From the NCBI GenBank assembly GCA_003165595.1, contig PLWQ01000009.1, positions 222,244 to 286,243 of the forward strand: a stretch of DNA of 64,000 bases. The letters are read 5' to 3'. Origin of the DNA: Fibrobacterota bacterium. GTDB taxonomy: Bacteria > Fibrobacterota > Chitinivibrionia > Chitinivibrionales > FEN-1185. Each line of letters starts with the position of its first letter. Position 1 is the first letter of the stretch. Below the pieces are notes generated by a model that did not search any database, had not been told where the DNA came from, and saw nothing but the letters and a program-made list of their open reading frames with translations. The position numbers were made by a program, and so were the translations under genes. Below are positions 34,574 to 42,867 of this stretch, piece by piece.

Positions 34574-37500
34574 TCACGCCGCTTTCACCTCATCCCCGTA
34601 CACAAATTCTTCATTGTAAGACCTCAATAATCTCTTGCTCGCCAGCTCGAAATCAACAATGGACGGCGACCATTCCACACAGCGAATCGACTGCGCGAAC
34701 ACGGCATGCGTGCCGAAGTTTTCCTTGACATAGCCGGAAATAACGTACGGCCCGGGCCGCTGCGTAACCTCGGCGTAGGCCGCATACACGTCGGGCCACA
34801 TCACGATGTCGGCGCAGCCGGATTTGTCTTCTATGGTAATGAATTTCATGTCTCCCCTGCCCGCTACCGTGTGCATGCGCGAGGTGATGGGCCAGCCGAA
34901 CACCTTGACACCCCTGCCCGCGTACCCGGAGACATCGTTGCACAGCACCGCGTTTCTCGCCTCGGGATGCAGATCGAGTATGTCCAGAATATTGCCCGAC
35001 AGCATGAACCCCAGCTGTTCCAGTTCGTTAAGGCATTTTCTGGTAAGCGAATAATCGGAAAGACCGGGATGCACGTCGGCATCGGACACGCGCAGGCCGC
35101 CGAACAGATCGCCGTCGGCATCGCGCACGCGGCCGTGCACCGCGTCCAGCTGGGCCAATAGCTCGGGCTGGTTCAGGTTGAACCCGTCGAAACAACCCGT
35201 TTTTATGAGCTTTTCGATCTCACTTTTGCCCGCGTTTGTCCTGCCGATAAAATCGACGAGGTTGCGGAACGGGCCGTTCTTGTCGCGTTCGTCAACAACG
35301 GCCTGCAGGGTACGGGAGCACATGCCCTTGATGTGCATAAGCCCGATGGACATAAACCGCCCCTTGCCGCAGCATTTGACCCTGCTCGTATTGATATGGA
35401 GCGGATTGATTTTGATGCCCAGCCGCCGCGCCTCGTTGATATAGGTGTCGGTGGAGTAAAATCCGTGCAGGTTGGAGATGACCGACGCCATGAACTGCGC
35501 CGGGTAATGCGCCTTGAGAAAGGTGCATTTGAACGACAGTATCGCATAGCTCAGGCTGTGTGATTTACAGAATGAAAACCCGATAAACGAGCTTACCCGC
35601 GTCCACAGCTCAAGCGCCTGTTCTTGTGTGAGGCCGCTTGTCGCCATGCAGCCGTCCATGAATTCCGCTGCAACGGCCTCGTAATCGTCGGGCGCGCCGT
35701 CGTGCTGGCTGTTCATCATCTTGCGCACGCGGTCTGCGCGCCGGAAGCTCATGCCAGCGATGTCGCGGCAGATCTTTACCACATCTTCCTGGTATACGAT
35801 GCAATCGTGCGTTTCGGACAGAATCGGCTCAAGCGACGGATGCAGGAATTCCCAGTCCACTATTCCTTGTTTCATTTTTCGGTGGCGTTCCACAAATACC
35901 TTAGTGTATTGCGCGCCGGCAGGGCGCACTGCACTTGACGTTATGCCGATTTCCTCGAAACTGCTCGCCAACGCCTGCCTGTTGAGCTTCATCTGCGCAG
36001 GCGATTCGATGTAGAAAATGCCGCGCGTGCGGCCTTTCTCTATCATGTCGAGCACCGCAGGGTCGTTCTGCACGTGATCGCTGTCCCACACGCGAGGATC
36101 GGTATAGCCCTGCTCGTCTATCTGAAACAACGTGTCGCGCAGCACCGACAGACTGCCGTTGCCCAGCACATCGAACTTGATAAGGCCCAGATCGTCTATG
36201 CCCGAGTGCATGTCGATCTGCGTGATGATCCTGTTCTTGACCCCGCCGGAATATTCGCATGCCACGTGCCGCCACACGGGTAGATTGGTGACGATAATGC
36301 CGCCCGGATGCTGGCCCAGAAAGCGCGGTTTCCCCTGGACCAACTTTGCATAGGCGAGTATTCGCTGGATGTCCGGATCGTCCTGTGGCAGCCGCGTTTC
36401 GATGAGGCCGCTTACCTGCTCCTCGCTGTAGCCGAACACCTTGGCAACCTCGCGGAACGCTGCGCGACGATTCATGTGATTGACCGTTGCCAAAACCGCA
36501 ACACGGTCGCGCCCCCAGGTGTTTACAAAGTAGTCGAATGCCGCGTCGCGCTCGTCCCAGCCGAAATCGAGGTCCGCATCGGGCGGACTTGCACGCTCCT
36601 CGTTGAGAAATCGCTCGAAGTATAGATTGTAACGCACTGGGTCTAAATCACTTGCGCCGATATTGTAAAACGTAATGCTGTTTGCCGCAGACCCGCGCAT
36701 GAGCGTACAATCCGTGGGCTGCCGCAGGCCCGATGCAGAGCGGCTGTTTGCCCAGTCGCGCACCTGCTTTACCATAAGGAAGTATGAGGCAAACCCGAGT
36801 TTGTTGATAACCGCTAGTTCCTTTTCCTGGATTTCCTTTGCCTTGTGGTACGACGGCGTAGCGCCGTATCTGCGGTCCAAACCCTCACGCGCGACTTTTC
36901 CCAGGTATTGTTCGGGCGTCAACCCGTCCGGCACGGAAATTTTTGGGAATACCCAGTTGCCCAGTTCAAGATCGGCCCTGCACTGGCCGGCAATCCGTTC
37001 GGCATTCATAATCGCTTCGCCGCAGCCGGCAAAACGGTTCGCCATTTCCTCTGCGTCACAGAAATACGCACTGTCGGCCGCCATTTCTTCTGGCCTCAGC
37101 CGCGACAGCGTTGAGCAATGGCCAATGGCGCTCAGGATGCGGTGCGTTTCCCAATCCGATTTTGTAAGAAAATGCACGTTGTTGGTTGCCACGACCGGAA
37201 CCCCCAGCTGCTGCGCCGTTACCGAAAGTTTTTTTGACGCATCACGAGAGGCGGCATCCAGATGCAATACCTCGCCGTAGAGATTTCGCACATTGGGCGT
37301 GAGCGCAAGCTCGCGCAGAACGCGCGGCGAAGACGTGAGGAGGAAAAGGTCGGGGAATTCCCTGCCGAATATCCGTGCAAATGTAAATGCTTCCTGGTGC
37401 AATTGGCGCAGCGTGATGATCTCGCATATGTCGGCATAGCCGTTCTTGTTTTTCGCCAGCGCAACGACGTTGTCGCGAGGATGTTTGGGGTCGGTGAGTT

Positions 37501-37696
37501 CAACGCCGAGGATAGGCTTAATGCCGTTTTCCATGCACAAAACGTAAAAATCGATGAGCCCGCTCATGCGATTGGTGTCGGTGAGGGCCAGCGCAGCCAT
37601 GCCCCGGGCCTTTGCCGCTGCGACAAGCTCCTTTACCTTTGGCACGCCTGCGTGGAAGGAATATTCGGAGTGGGTGTGTAAGTGAGTAAATTGCAT
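34574..37696 (-). CDS. dnaE2: Error-prone DNA polymerase DnaE2 (alpha-subunit family)
   Basis: 1040 residues, the usual DnaE2 length and shorter than DnaE1. PHP domain at the start (THLHTHSEYSFHAG, ALALTDTNRMSG). Catalytic PDADLDF at about 372-378 supplies two aspartates; a third lies in LIKFDVLGNGSL. The finger region has FSFCKSHSLSYAILSFKCTFLKAHYPAQFMASV, and the C-terminal OB domain has FITIEDKSGCADIVMWP. DnaE2 does translesion synthesis with ImuB. The gene follows lexA and precedes the ImuB-like gene, a damage-inducible context. A repeat element lies directly before the ATG. Confidence 0.93.
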   Translation of the reverse strand: MQFTHLHTHSEYSFHAGVPKVKELVAAAKARGMAALALTDTNRMSGLIDFYVLCMENGIKPILGVELTDPKHPRDNVVALAKNKNGYADICEIITLRQLHQEAFTFARIFGREFPDLFLLTSSPRVLRELALTPNVRNLYGEVLHLDAASRDASKKLSVTAQQLGVPVVATNNVHFLTKSDWETHRILSAIGHCSTLSRLRPEEMAADSAYFCDAEEMANRFAGCGEAIMNAERIAGQCRADLELGNWVFPKISVPDGLTPEQYLGKVAREGLDRRYGATPSYHKAKEIQEKELAVINKLGFASYFLMVKQVRDWANSRSASGLRQPTDCTLMRGSAANSITFYNIGASDLDPVRYNLYFERFLNEERASPPDADLDFGWDERDAAFDYFVNTWGRDRVAVLATVNHMNRRAAFREVAKVFGYSEEQVSGLIETRLPQDDPDIQRILAYAKLVQGKPRFLGQHPGGIIVTNLPVWRHVACEYSGGVKNRIITQIDMHSGIDDLGLIKFDVLGNGSLSVLRDTLFQIDEQGYTDPRVWDSDHVQNDPAVLDMIEKGRTRGIFYIESPAQMKLNRQALASSFEEIGITSSAVRPAGAQYTKVFVERHRKMKQGIVDWEFLHPSLEPILSETHDCIVYQEDVVKICRDIAGMSFRRADRVRKMMNSQHDGAPDDYEAVAAEFMDGCMATSGLTQEQALELWTRVSSFIGFSFCKSHSLSYAILSFKCTFLKAHYPAQFMASVISNLHGFYSTDTYINEARRLGIKINPLHINTSRVKCCGKGRFMSIGLMHIKGMCSRTLQAVVDERDKNGPFRNLVDFIGRTNAGKSEIEKLIKTGCFDGFNLNQPELLAQLDAVHGRVRDADGDLFGGLRVSDADVHPGLSDYSLTRKCLNELEQLGFMLSGNILDILDLHPEARNAVLCNDVSGYAGRGVKVFGWPITSRMHTVAGRGDMKFITIEDKSGCADIVMWPDVYAAYAEVTQRPGPYVISGYVKENFGTHAVFAQSIRCVEWSPSIVDFELASKRLLRSYNEEFVYGDEVKAA

Positions 37697-38117
37697 TTGC
37701 TAATTCTTATTATTAATAGTCTGAAGGGGGCACCGCTAGGCTGTCACTAGTGCGCCCTTTCTGTTGGGCGCACGAATTCCTAGCCCTTGCTTCAAACTGA
37801 GTCGGGAGCTTCACTCCCGAACCCAGACCAAGGGGTACTCAGCAGCGAGTACCCCTTGGATCCCCGCGCCGCGCCTGCAGCGTCGCCTGATCCTGATGCC
37901 GTCGGGCCGCTCGTGAACTCACCCGGCAAATACTATCCGTCAAAAACATTGCACCGGCACAACTGTAAAAATTTCTTCAAGCCATACACACGCCGGGCTC
38001 GGACAGCACGAGCGGCCAAACCTCCGGCCTCAGGGGCGGCGCTGATGGCGGAAAGGCGATAAGAAAATCTTGCATCCGATAATGCACATGTCAACACCAA
38101 AATGCTGTCTTGACTAT
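37697..38117. repeat. lexA-dnaE2 spacer with partial repeat element and hairpins
   Basis: 421 bases without a gene. The dnaE2-proximal end (37725-37740, GGGGGCACCGCTA) resembles the gene-proximal ends of the elements at 32507 and 34151. Further in are hairpins TCGGGAG/CTCCCGA (37803-37820) and a perfect 13-base stem 37828-37840 with 37847-37859 (CCAAGGGGTACTC). The last could end the lexA transcript, so dnaE2 may need its own promoter, which I cannot identify. Confidence 0.55.
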
Positions 38118-38783
38118 CTAAATATCTTCCCTGAACAACTTCACCACCCTCCCCATGATCTCAAAATCGCTTCCCGGCTCCACCGTGATGGGCCCCATGA
38201 AATCGTTGTCCGGAATGAGTTTGATGCAATTGGCCTCCTGTTTTACATATTTGAGCGTGACGTCGCTGCCGATGCGTACGGCCGCCACGTCACGCCGCGT
38301 GACGAACGACTGGCGCTGCACCACCACCACATCGCCGTCGCGGATGCCGCGGTTGACCATGGAATTGCCTTTCACCCGCAATGCAAATTTGTCTCCCCGC
38401 TCGTTGGTGACGCCGAGCGCGTCCCACTCAAACCATGTTTCCACGTTTTCTATGGCTTCTATGGGCACGCCCGCGGCGATGCTGCCTAACAGCGGAATGC
38501 GCGAGCTTGCGCGAACATGGCTGCGCACGATGCGCGTGGGCGTTACATGCCGATTTTTGCCGCTTGTTTCGGCAATGAAGCCTTTTTTGCGCAGCACCGC
38601 AACATGGTTGGTCACCGAATTCGCCGAACTCCATTTGAACTTCCGGGCGATTTCTTCGTAGGTGGGGGAACTGCCGGTTTGCACATACCGCGACTCGATG
38701 AAAGCCAGAACCATTGCCTGCTTTTTTGTAAGCCCGGCTTCACCATGAGCATTGTCGTCCATGCGCGCATCGGATAAGATCAT
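38118..38783 (-). CDS. lexA: LexA repressor
   Basis: 221 residues. N-terminal winged helix (LTKKQAMVLAFIESRYVQTGSSPTYEEIARKFKWSSANSVTNHVAVLRKKGFI), cleavage site Ala104-Gly105 in SIAAGVP, catalytic Ser141 in VKGNSMVNRGI and Lys178 in VTLKYVK, all as in functional LexA. It should repress the damage response and cut itself when RecA is activated. Its own promoter carries a palindrome (38821-38833). GAGGG precedes the ATG. It leads a block with dnaE2 and the ImuB-like gene. Confidence 0.95.
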   Translation of the reverse strand: MILSDARMDDNAHGEAGLTKKQAMVLAFIESRYVQTGSSPTYEEIARKFKWSSANSVTNHVAVLRKKGFIAETSGKNRHVTPTRIVRSHVRASSRIPLLGSIAAGVPIEAIENVETWFEWDALGVTNERGDKFALRVKGNSMVNRGIRDGDVVVVQRQSFVTRRDVAAVRIGSDVTLKYVKQEANCIKLIPDNDFMGPITVEPGSDFEIMGRVVKLFREDI

Positions 38784-38820
38784 CGCAAACCCTCTCTATG
38801 TATTAAAGCCACATTAAACA

Positions 38821-38833
38821 TGTATAATATACA
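38821..38833. promoter_or_regulatory. Probable LexA operator
   Basis: TGTATAATATACA is a perfect palindrome around a central base and overlaps the -10 element of lexA, where an autorepressor would act. It differs from both the CTGT-N8-ACAG and GAAC-N4-GTTC boxes, so this lineage may use its own LexA motif. Confidence 0.6.
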
Positions 38834-38854
38834 CGTATTGGAAAAGTAAGTCAA
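38826..38854 (-). promoter_or_regulatory. Sigma70-type promoter of lexA
   Basis: Minus strand TTGACT (38849-38854), 17-base spacer, TATATT (38826-38831), about 43 bases before the ATG. The -10 lies inside the palindrome. Confidence 0.65.
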
Positions 38855-39156
38855 CAAAATAATGGCATATACGGGAGGGAACAAGCACCGTAGATGTTGC
38901 GACTCTGCGAAGCCGGACTCTTTTTCCAGGGCAGTATTGTCTTGTGCAAACACTGATTGTAGCGCCGCCCGAGGTTTCTCTTTCACGGCAGCCCGCACAC
39001 CATTTCAAAAACAATTTTCTTGCTATTATTTTCTTGGCAGAAATTAATTTAGAATATAAGATTGAAGTCAATTCGGCAGTACATTCAACAAAAAATGCCG
39101 AAAAAAGTGTACGCGTTTCTTTTCACCATCCATTCAACCTTTTAAAGGAGTGTTTC

Positions 39157-39393
39157 ATGAAAGTCACAATCAAAATGGTTCTCGCAGCCTTCGTGGCAGC
39201 TACGTTCGCGGTCGCAGCAATGGCCGAAGAACCCGCACCGGCAGCAGCTCCTGCAGCGCAGACATCAGTAGCGCCTGCCAGCACGGAAACCGCTCCGGCA
39301 GACACCACGAAGTCAAAGAAGAAAGCCAAGAAGGCCAAGAAAGCCAAGAAGGCCAAGAAAGCCGCTGCAGCAGACAGCACAATGGCAAAGTAA
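39157..39393 (+). CDS. Small exported Ala/Lys-rich protein with tandem AKK repeats
   Basis: 78 residues: signal peptide (KMVLAAFVAATFAVAAMA), an Ala/Pro/Thr-rich middle and a tail in which A-K-K is repeated about five times, similar to histone H1-like tails. The basic tail might bind cell wall, nucleic acid or lipopolysaccharide. AAAGGAG is at ideal distance before the ATG and a strong terminator follows, so it is a single-gene unit. The 373-base spacer back to lexA (38784-39156) holds the lexA promoter and an AT-rich stretch, with no further gene. Confidence 0.75.
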   Translation: MKVTIKMVLAAFVAATFAVAAMAEEPAPAAAPAAQTSVAPASTETAPADTTKSKKKAKKAKKAKKAKKAAAADSTMAK

Positions 39394-39422
39394 TTATCGC
39401 GAACTACGCGAATCGAATAGTA

Positions 39423-39456
39423 AAAAAGGCGGAGGATGCAAGTCCTTCGCCTTTTT
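39423..39456 (+). terminator. Rho-independent terminator after the Lys-rich protein gene
   Basis: Stem AAAAAGGCG...CGCCTTTTT (39423-39431 with 39448-39456) with an inner AGGA/TCCT pairing and a TGCAAG loop, followed by the T run. The A run on the other side means it can also end the convergent minus-strand transcript of the gene at 39482. Confidence 0.8.
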
Positions 39457-39481
39457 GATTTGCGGTTGTGTATTCCGAAAA

Positions 39482-40036
39482 TCAGTTGGTATTTGCCAAA
39501 AATTGGAACACGCTGGAATTTTTCGTCATGAACTGCGAGACTACGTTCTCAAGCCCCGGAATATCTGCATCCTGGAAGCTGCTTACGTCAATGTTTGACT
39601 TCACAAACGCCTGTACCGGGTGATCGGTGATATAGGCATCGGACTGTTTCTGGTCCTTTGCATTGACCAAAGCCGTCACATCGCCTTTCTTCACGACCTT
39701 GAAAACCGGCTGCCCGTTGGCGCCGCTTGGATTTATTGCCACAACGTACTGGCCTTTTGTTTCCGGGTGAAGCGACTCGTACCTCTTTACTTTCTTTTCA
39801 AGGTTCTGCCAAAGGTTGCTCCACACAGCGGTTTTGTTGATCTTGATATTCGAAGAAGCCTGCGAGCTCAGAAGATCGGAAATCCAGGAATTTTGTTTTT
39901 GCGTGGTCGGAAGCAGGCCGGACACACCTTGGCCGAGCAACGTCATCAACGGATTGGAGCCATTGTTGCCGCTCGCCGAATTGTTGAGCAGGCTCTGGTA
40001 CTGTTGAATGACGGAGTTGATGGACGATGAAGTCAT
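39482..40036 (-). CDS. Hypothetical protein with candidate FliA-dependent promoter
   Basis: 184 residues without signal peptide or membrane segment. The N terminus is Ser/Asn/Gln-rich (MTSSSINSVIQQYQSLLNNSASGNNG), as seen in some exported flagellar proteins. The C-terminal half contains GQYVVAINPSGANGQPVFKVVKKGDV and ends NVVSQFMTKNSSVFQFLANTN. No family recognised. A FliA-type promoter just upstream hints at a role in motility or late flagellar assembly. Confidence 0.6.
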   Translation of the reverse strand: MTSSSINSVIQQYQSLLNNSASGNNGSNPLMTLLGQGVSGLLPTTQKQNSWISDLLSSQASSNIKINKTAVWSNLWQNLEKKVKRYESLHPETKGQYVVAINPSGANGQPVFKVVKKGDVTALVNAKDQKQSDAYITDHPVQAFVKSNIDVSSFQDADIPGLENVVSQFMTKNSSVFQFLANTN

Positions 40037-40074
40037 CAGTCGAACCCTCGATCAAGGTTTGCCGCCTATTATGT

Positions 40075-40101
40075 GTATCGGCTTTGTCTTTGCAATCCTT
40101 G
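40075..40101 (-). promoter_or_regulatory. Candidate FliA (sigma28) promoter
   Basis: Minus strand CAAGGATT (40094-40101), 11-base spacer, GCCGATAC (40075-40082). The -10 matches the consensus GCCGATAA in seven of eight bases; the -35 matches TAAAGTTT in five of eight. It is about 38 bases before the ATG at 40036. Confidence 0.45.
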
Positions 40102-40131
40102 ACCGAAACGTTGCAAGCACGGTAGCGTGAG

Positions 40132-40440
40132 CTAGGGCAAATCGAGAAAGTCTCCAAAGTACTCCTCCCCGGCCTCGCGCACCGGTCCAGCGCCCTTTGG
40201 GGCCTGGCGCTTATACCGGGCATCGATCGGCTTTCCCTCCCGTAATTCATCGATGCTGCGAAACAAAGCCAGATCTTTTTTGCAATCCGGACATCGTTTT
40301 GTTCCTGCGGGATACGTTGCTCCGCACGAAGGGCAATGCAAGGGCAGGTTGTCGAAAGAAACGAGCGCCACACCGCAGTCGGGACACTCGTCCTTGTCTT
40401 CGCGGAATTCGGCAAGGCATTGCGGACAAAAAACGGGCAT
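40132..40440 (-). CDS. Double zinc-ribbon protein
   Basis: 102 residues with two Cys4 ribbons: CPQC...CPDC at about 5-22 and CPSC...CPDC at about 36-53, followed by a polar tail. Its first 60 residues match those of the protein coded at 40856-41338, including the linker VALVSFDNLPLHCPSCG. It probably binds zinc and acts through protein contacts; function unknown. Together with the DUF3795 gene and the larger paralogue it forms a small minus-strand group. Confidence 0.75.
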   Translation of the reverse strand: MPVFCPQCLAEFREDKDECPDCGVALVSFDNLPLHCPSCGATYPAGTKRCPDCKKDLALFRSIDELREGKPIDARYKRQAPKGAGPVREAGEEYFGDFLDLP

Positions 40441-40458
40441 TGGGGTGCTCTTTGGGCT

Positions 40459-40806
40459 TCAGCGCTTGATGGTCTGCGTTCCGGACGCGGCCATTTTTTC
40501 CGCATGGCCCTGCCTGCCTATTTCCCTTATCTGACGTATGCAGGCTGCCCGGTCGGACCGGAACAGAACGCCAAAAACCTTTGACATGAGGTTGTTGAAC
40601 TTCGCGCATTCCATGGCATCCGTGAACTCCTTGCATTCCGCGCACGACGAGATGTCTTTCTCCTTGCAGCACGACCGTATCTTGCACCATGCGGCTTTGT
40701 CGTTGCCGGCGCAGCCTCGGCAGCGTTCTTTGAGATAGGAACCGCAGGCACCGCAATAGAGGCCGCAAAAAGCGACCAGGGACGCGTCAGCAGTGATTTC
40801 ACGCAT
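40459..40806 (-). CDS. DUF3795 Cys-rich protein
   Basis: 115 residues, with ten or more cysteines in the conserved DUF3795 layout: FCGLYCGACGSYLKERCRGCAGN, then WCKIRSCCKEKDISSCAECKEF and a C-terminal helical part. Probably a metal-binding protein of unknown role. GGAGGTTG precedes the ATG. It lies between two paralogous zinc-ribbon proteins. Confidence 0.85.
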   Translation of the reverse strand: MREITADASLVAFCGLYCGACGSYLKERCRGCAGNDKAAWCKIRSCCKEKDISSCAECKEFTDAMECAKFNNLMSKVFGVLFRSDRAACIRQIREIGRQGHAEKMAASGTQTIKR

Positions 40807-40855
40807 GTCAACCTCCTTATGTCAATGTGCGACGGAAAAGCGTTTTCCGCGAGCC

Positions 40856-41338
40856 TCATTTTGCCTGCGACTCACCGTCATTGTTCTTGAACAGATCCTC
40901 GATGATCTCCCGGGCTTCCCGCGCACGCCTTTTTTCAACAATGAATTTTACGGTCCCGGTGACGGGGTTGAACCCGCCGAGCAGCCCGGCGCCGAACAGG
41001 CTTTGTAACTCTTCCCCTTGTGCATTGTAGGGAATGCCGGCCGCCTCCAGGGCGCCTTTAATGAGCATGAGCTCAGGCATCAACGATGTCTCGTACACTG
41101 TGACAAATGCGACGTCCACCGGCCGGGGGTTGCCTTCCAGAAAATCCTCCACGGATTTGTACGACACCAGCTCCGTCCCGCACATCGGGCACATGAGCGT
41201 GCCTTTGGCGTACTTTTTTCCGCACGAAGCGCAATGCGGCGGGAGATCTGCGAAAGTAACGAGCGTGAGCTCGCATTTGGGGCAGGTTTTGTAGCCTTCA
41301 ACGTATTCGGACAGGCAGTTGGGACAGAAAAGCGACAT
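40856..41338 (-). CDS. Double zinc-ribbon protein with C-terminal DUF2007-like domain
   Basis: 160 residues. Two Cys4 ribbons (CPNC...CPKC and CASC...CPMC) in the first 55 are followed by a domain starting VAFVTVYETSLMPELMLIKGALEAAGIPYNAQGEELQSLF and ending VKFIVEKRRAREAREIIEDLF, which is the DUF2007 (signal-transducing, PII-like) pattern. It is a paralogue of the 40132 protein with this domain added. Confidence 0.8.
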   Translation of the reverse strand: MSLFCPNCLSEYVEGYKTCPKCELTLVTFADLPPHCASCGKKYAKGTLMCPMCGTELVSYKSVEDFLEGNPRPVDVAFVTVYETSLMPELMLIKGALEAAGIPYNAQGEELQSLFGAGLLGGFNPVTGTVKFIVEKRRAREAREIIEDLFKNNDGESQAK

Positions 41339-41356
41339 TGGATTTCCTCGTCTTCT

Positions 41357-42370
41357 TTAACGCACGTGGAACTGCGACCTCTTTTGCCTCCCGTTTATCG
41401 TCTCTATGCGGCGCCACGAGCTTTCGTCGTTGAGCGCCTGCCAGCGCCGCTCTTCCTTGATGTAGTTCCAATCCTTGTCGTTCTGGTAATAGATCTGGAT
41501 GTCCTTGCCTTCGAGAATGTTGAGAATCTCGTTGTCGTGATAGTTGAGCGCGTCGAAATCGGTGAGCGCCTTCTGCGCCATTTCGGAGTAAATCCTGTTG
41601 AGGTCAAGCAGCAGGTCGTTCACGTTCTTTTCCAGCTTGCTCACATCGAGCCCGATACGCCGCGCTTCCCTGATGGTGATGGGGTAACTGTGGGACGGAT
41701 AATCGGAGTTGAGGTGCCTGCTGATCCGTTCCGCCTCCGCCTCGTCCTTGATATGATACGACAATATTTCCTTGCAGATCTTTGTCGACAGGGAACTCGA
41801 CCGGTCTATTGCTCCTACCACCAGAGGATGGATATACTTGAAGATATCCGAATAAGGATTGCCGTCGGACGGTTTCCTGTTCTCGTTCCATAACTTTACG
41901 ATACGTGAAAGTTCGTCCTGGCTCACGCTTACCTTGCGGTTCTCCAGGGGTTCCACGGGCGACATCGCGTGCGTGAGGGACGAATCGATGGCGGTAAGGT
42001 GAGCAAGCGGTCCCATCTTGATTGTATCCGCGCCCACGGCGATCATTGTGGCTGCGGATGCGCATTCCATGGGAACGAGCGCCACCACTCTCTTGTAGTA
42101 CTCCCGGATAAGGTTTACCATTCGAAGCGATGGTTCCACTTCCCCACCGCTCGATTTGATAAAGATTGCTATTTCCTTTCCAGAGCCCACTTTTTTGAAA
42201 AGCTCGTACAGGGCGATAACATCGTTGTCGCACACATTGCCGCGATTCGACGTCCAGTAGATGAGCAGCTTGGTGCCGATGATGCTTTGAATCCTGGTTA
42301 TGAGTTCCTGCGATTTCTCGTAGAGCAATGGAGGCTGTTTGACGGGTTTCTTTGACGCGAGTCTGGGCAT
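41357..42370 (-). CDS. ClpP/crotonase-fold serine protease of the SDH_sah family
   Basis: 337 residues from ATG 42370, where AAAGG is found upstream. The conserved core is KLLIYWTSNRGNVCDNDVIALYELFKKVGSGKEIAIFIKSSGGEVEPSLRMVNLIREYYKRVVALVPMECASAATMIAVGADTI; the nucleophile should be the serine in ECASAAT, followed by LTAIDSSL. These proteins resemble SppA/Clp-type peptidases and have been called serine dehydrogenase proteinases; physiological substrates are unknown. No membrane segment is seen. Confidence 0.85.
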   Translation of the reverse strand: MPRLASKKPVKQPPLLYEKSQELITRIQSIIGTKLLIYWTSNRGNVCDNDVIALYELFKKVGSGKEIAIFIKSSGGEVEPSLRMVNLIREYYKRVVALVPMECASAATMIAVGADTIKMGPLAHLTAIDSSLTHAMSPVEPLENRKVSVSQDELSRIVKLWNENRKPSDGNPYSDIFKYIHPLVVGAIDRSSSLSTKICKEILSYHIKDEAEAERISRHLNSDYPSHSYPITIREARRIGLDVSKLEKNVNDLLLDLNRIYSEMAQKALTDFDALNYHDNEILNILEGKDIQIYYQNDKDWNYIKEERRWQALNDESSWRRIETINGRQKRSQFHVR

Positions 42371-42470
42371 TCGAAGGCCTTTCGTTGTTACGCCGACTTT
42401 TCCCTGAGAGGACGATATCTGCGCGATTTCTGCAGAGTATCGTTGCAGCGGGATTTCCCGCATGCGGCAA

Positions 42471-42674
42471 TTACGGCCGGGCGCCGCCTTTTTCACGAGA
42501 CTTAGGTTTTTCCTCAAACTCTTCGCAGAATTTGCCGGTCGCTTCATACACGGTTTGCGACGGAGCATACTTTGACTTGAACTTGAAGACCGTGCACCCC
42601 TTGGGGAAATGCGGGTCCCAGGTGACATGGAAATGCTTGCACTTGACGCAGTCGACCTCTGATTTTGTCGGCAT
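42471..42674 (-). CDS. Small Cys-containing protein of the CxxC-VTWDP family
   Basis: 67 residues with the pattern CVKCKHFHVTWDPHFPKGCTVFKFKSKYAPSQTVYEATGKFCEEF, a conserved small family often mislabelled uracil-DNA glycosylase in databases. Four cysteines probably bind a metal. Function unknown. It precedes the ClpP-fold protease gene by about 100 bases on the same strand. Confidence 0.8.
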   Translation of the reverse strand: MPTKSEVDCVKCKHFHVTWDPHFPKGCTVFKFKSKYAPSQTVYEATGKFCEEFEEKPKSREKGGARP

Positions 42675-42867
42675 AGTGATAAAAGATACTTCAGTGCAAG
42701 GGGCTCAATTGAAAGACCCCGCAGCACCACGACTGGATTACAGAACGACAATCGCTCTGTAACACCGCACCGTTTCATCCCGTCAAATGCCAGTGTACGA
42801 TTAGGTCGGAGGCTCCGGTCATGGGGAGCCTGAATTGAATCTCTTCACCTTTTTCATCGGGGGTTTC

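Noticed and set aside
32507-38117. Integron cassette array with attC sites
   Set aside because: The hairpins before each gene suggested it, but genes are large, no integrase is present and I see no conserved GTTRRRY core.
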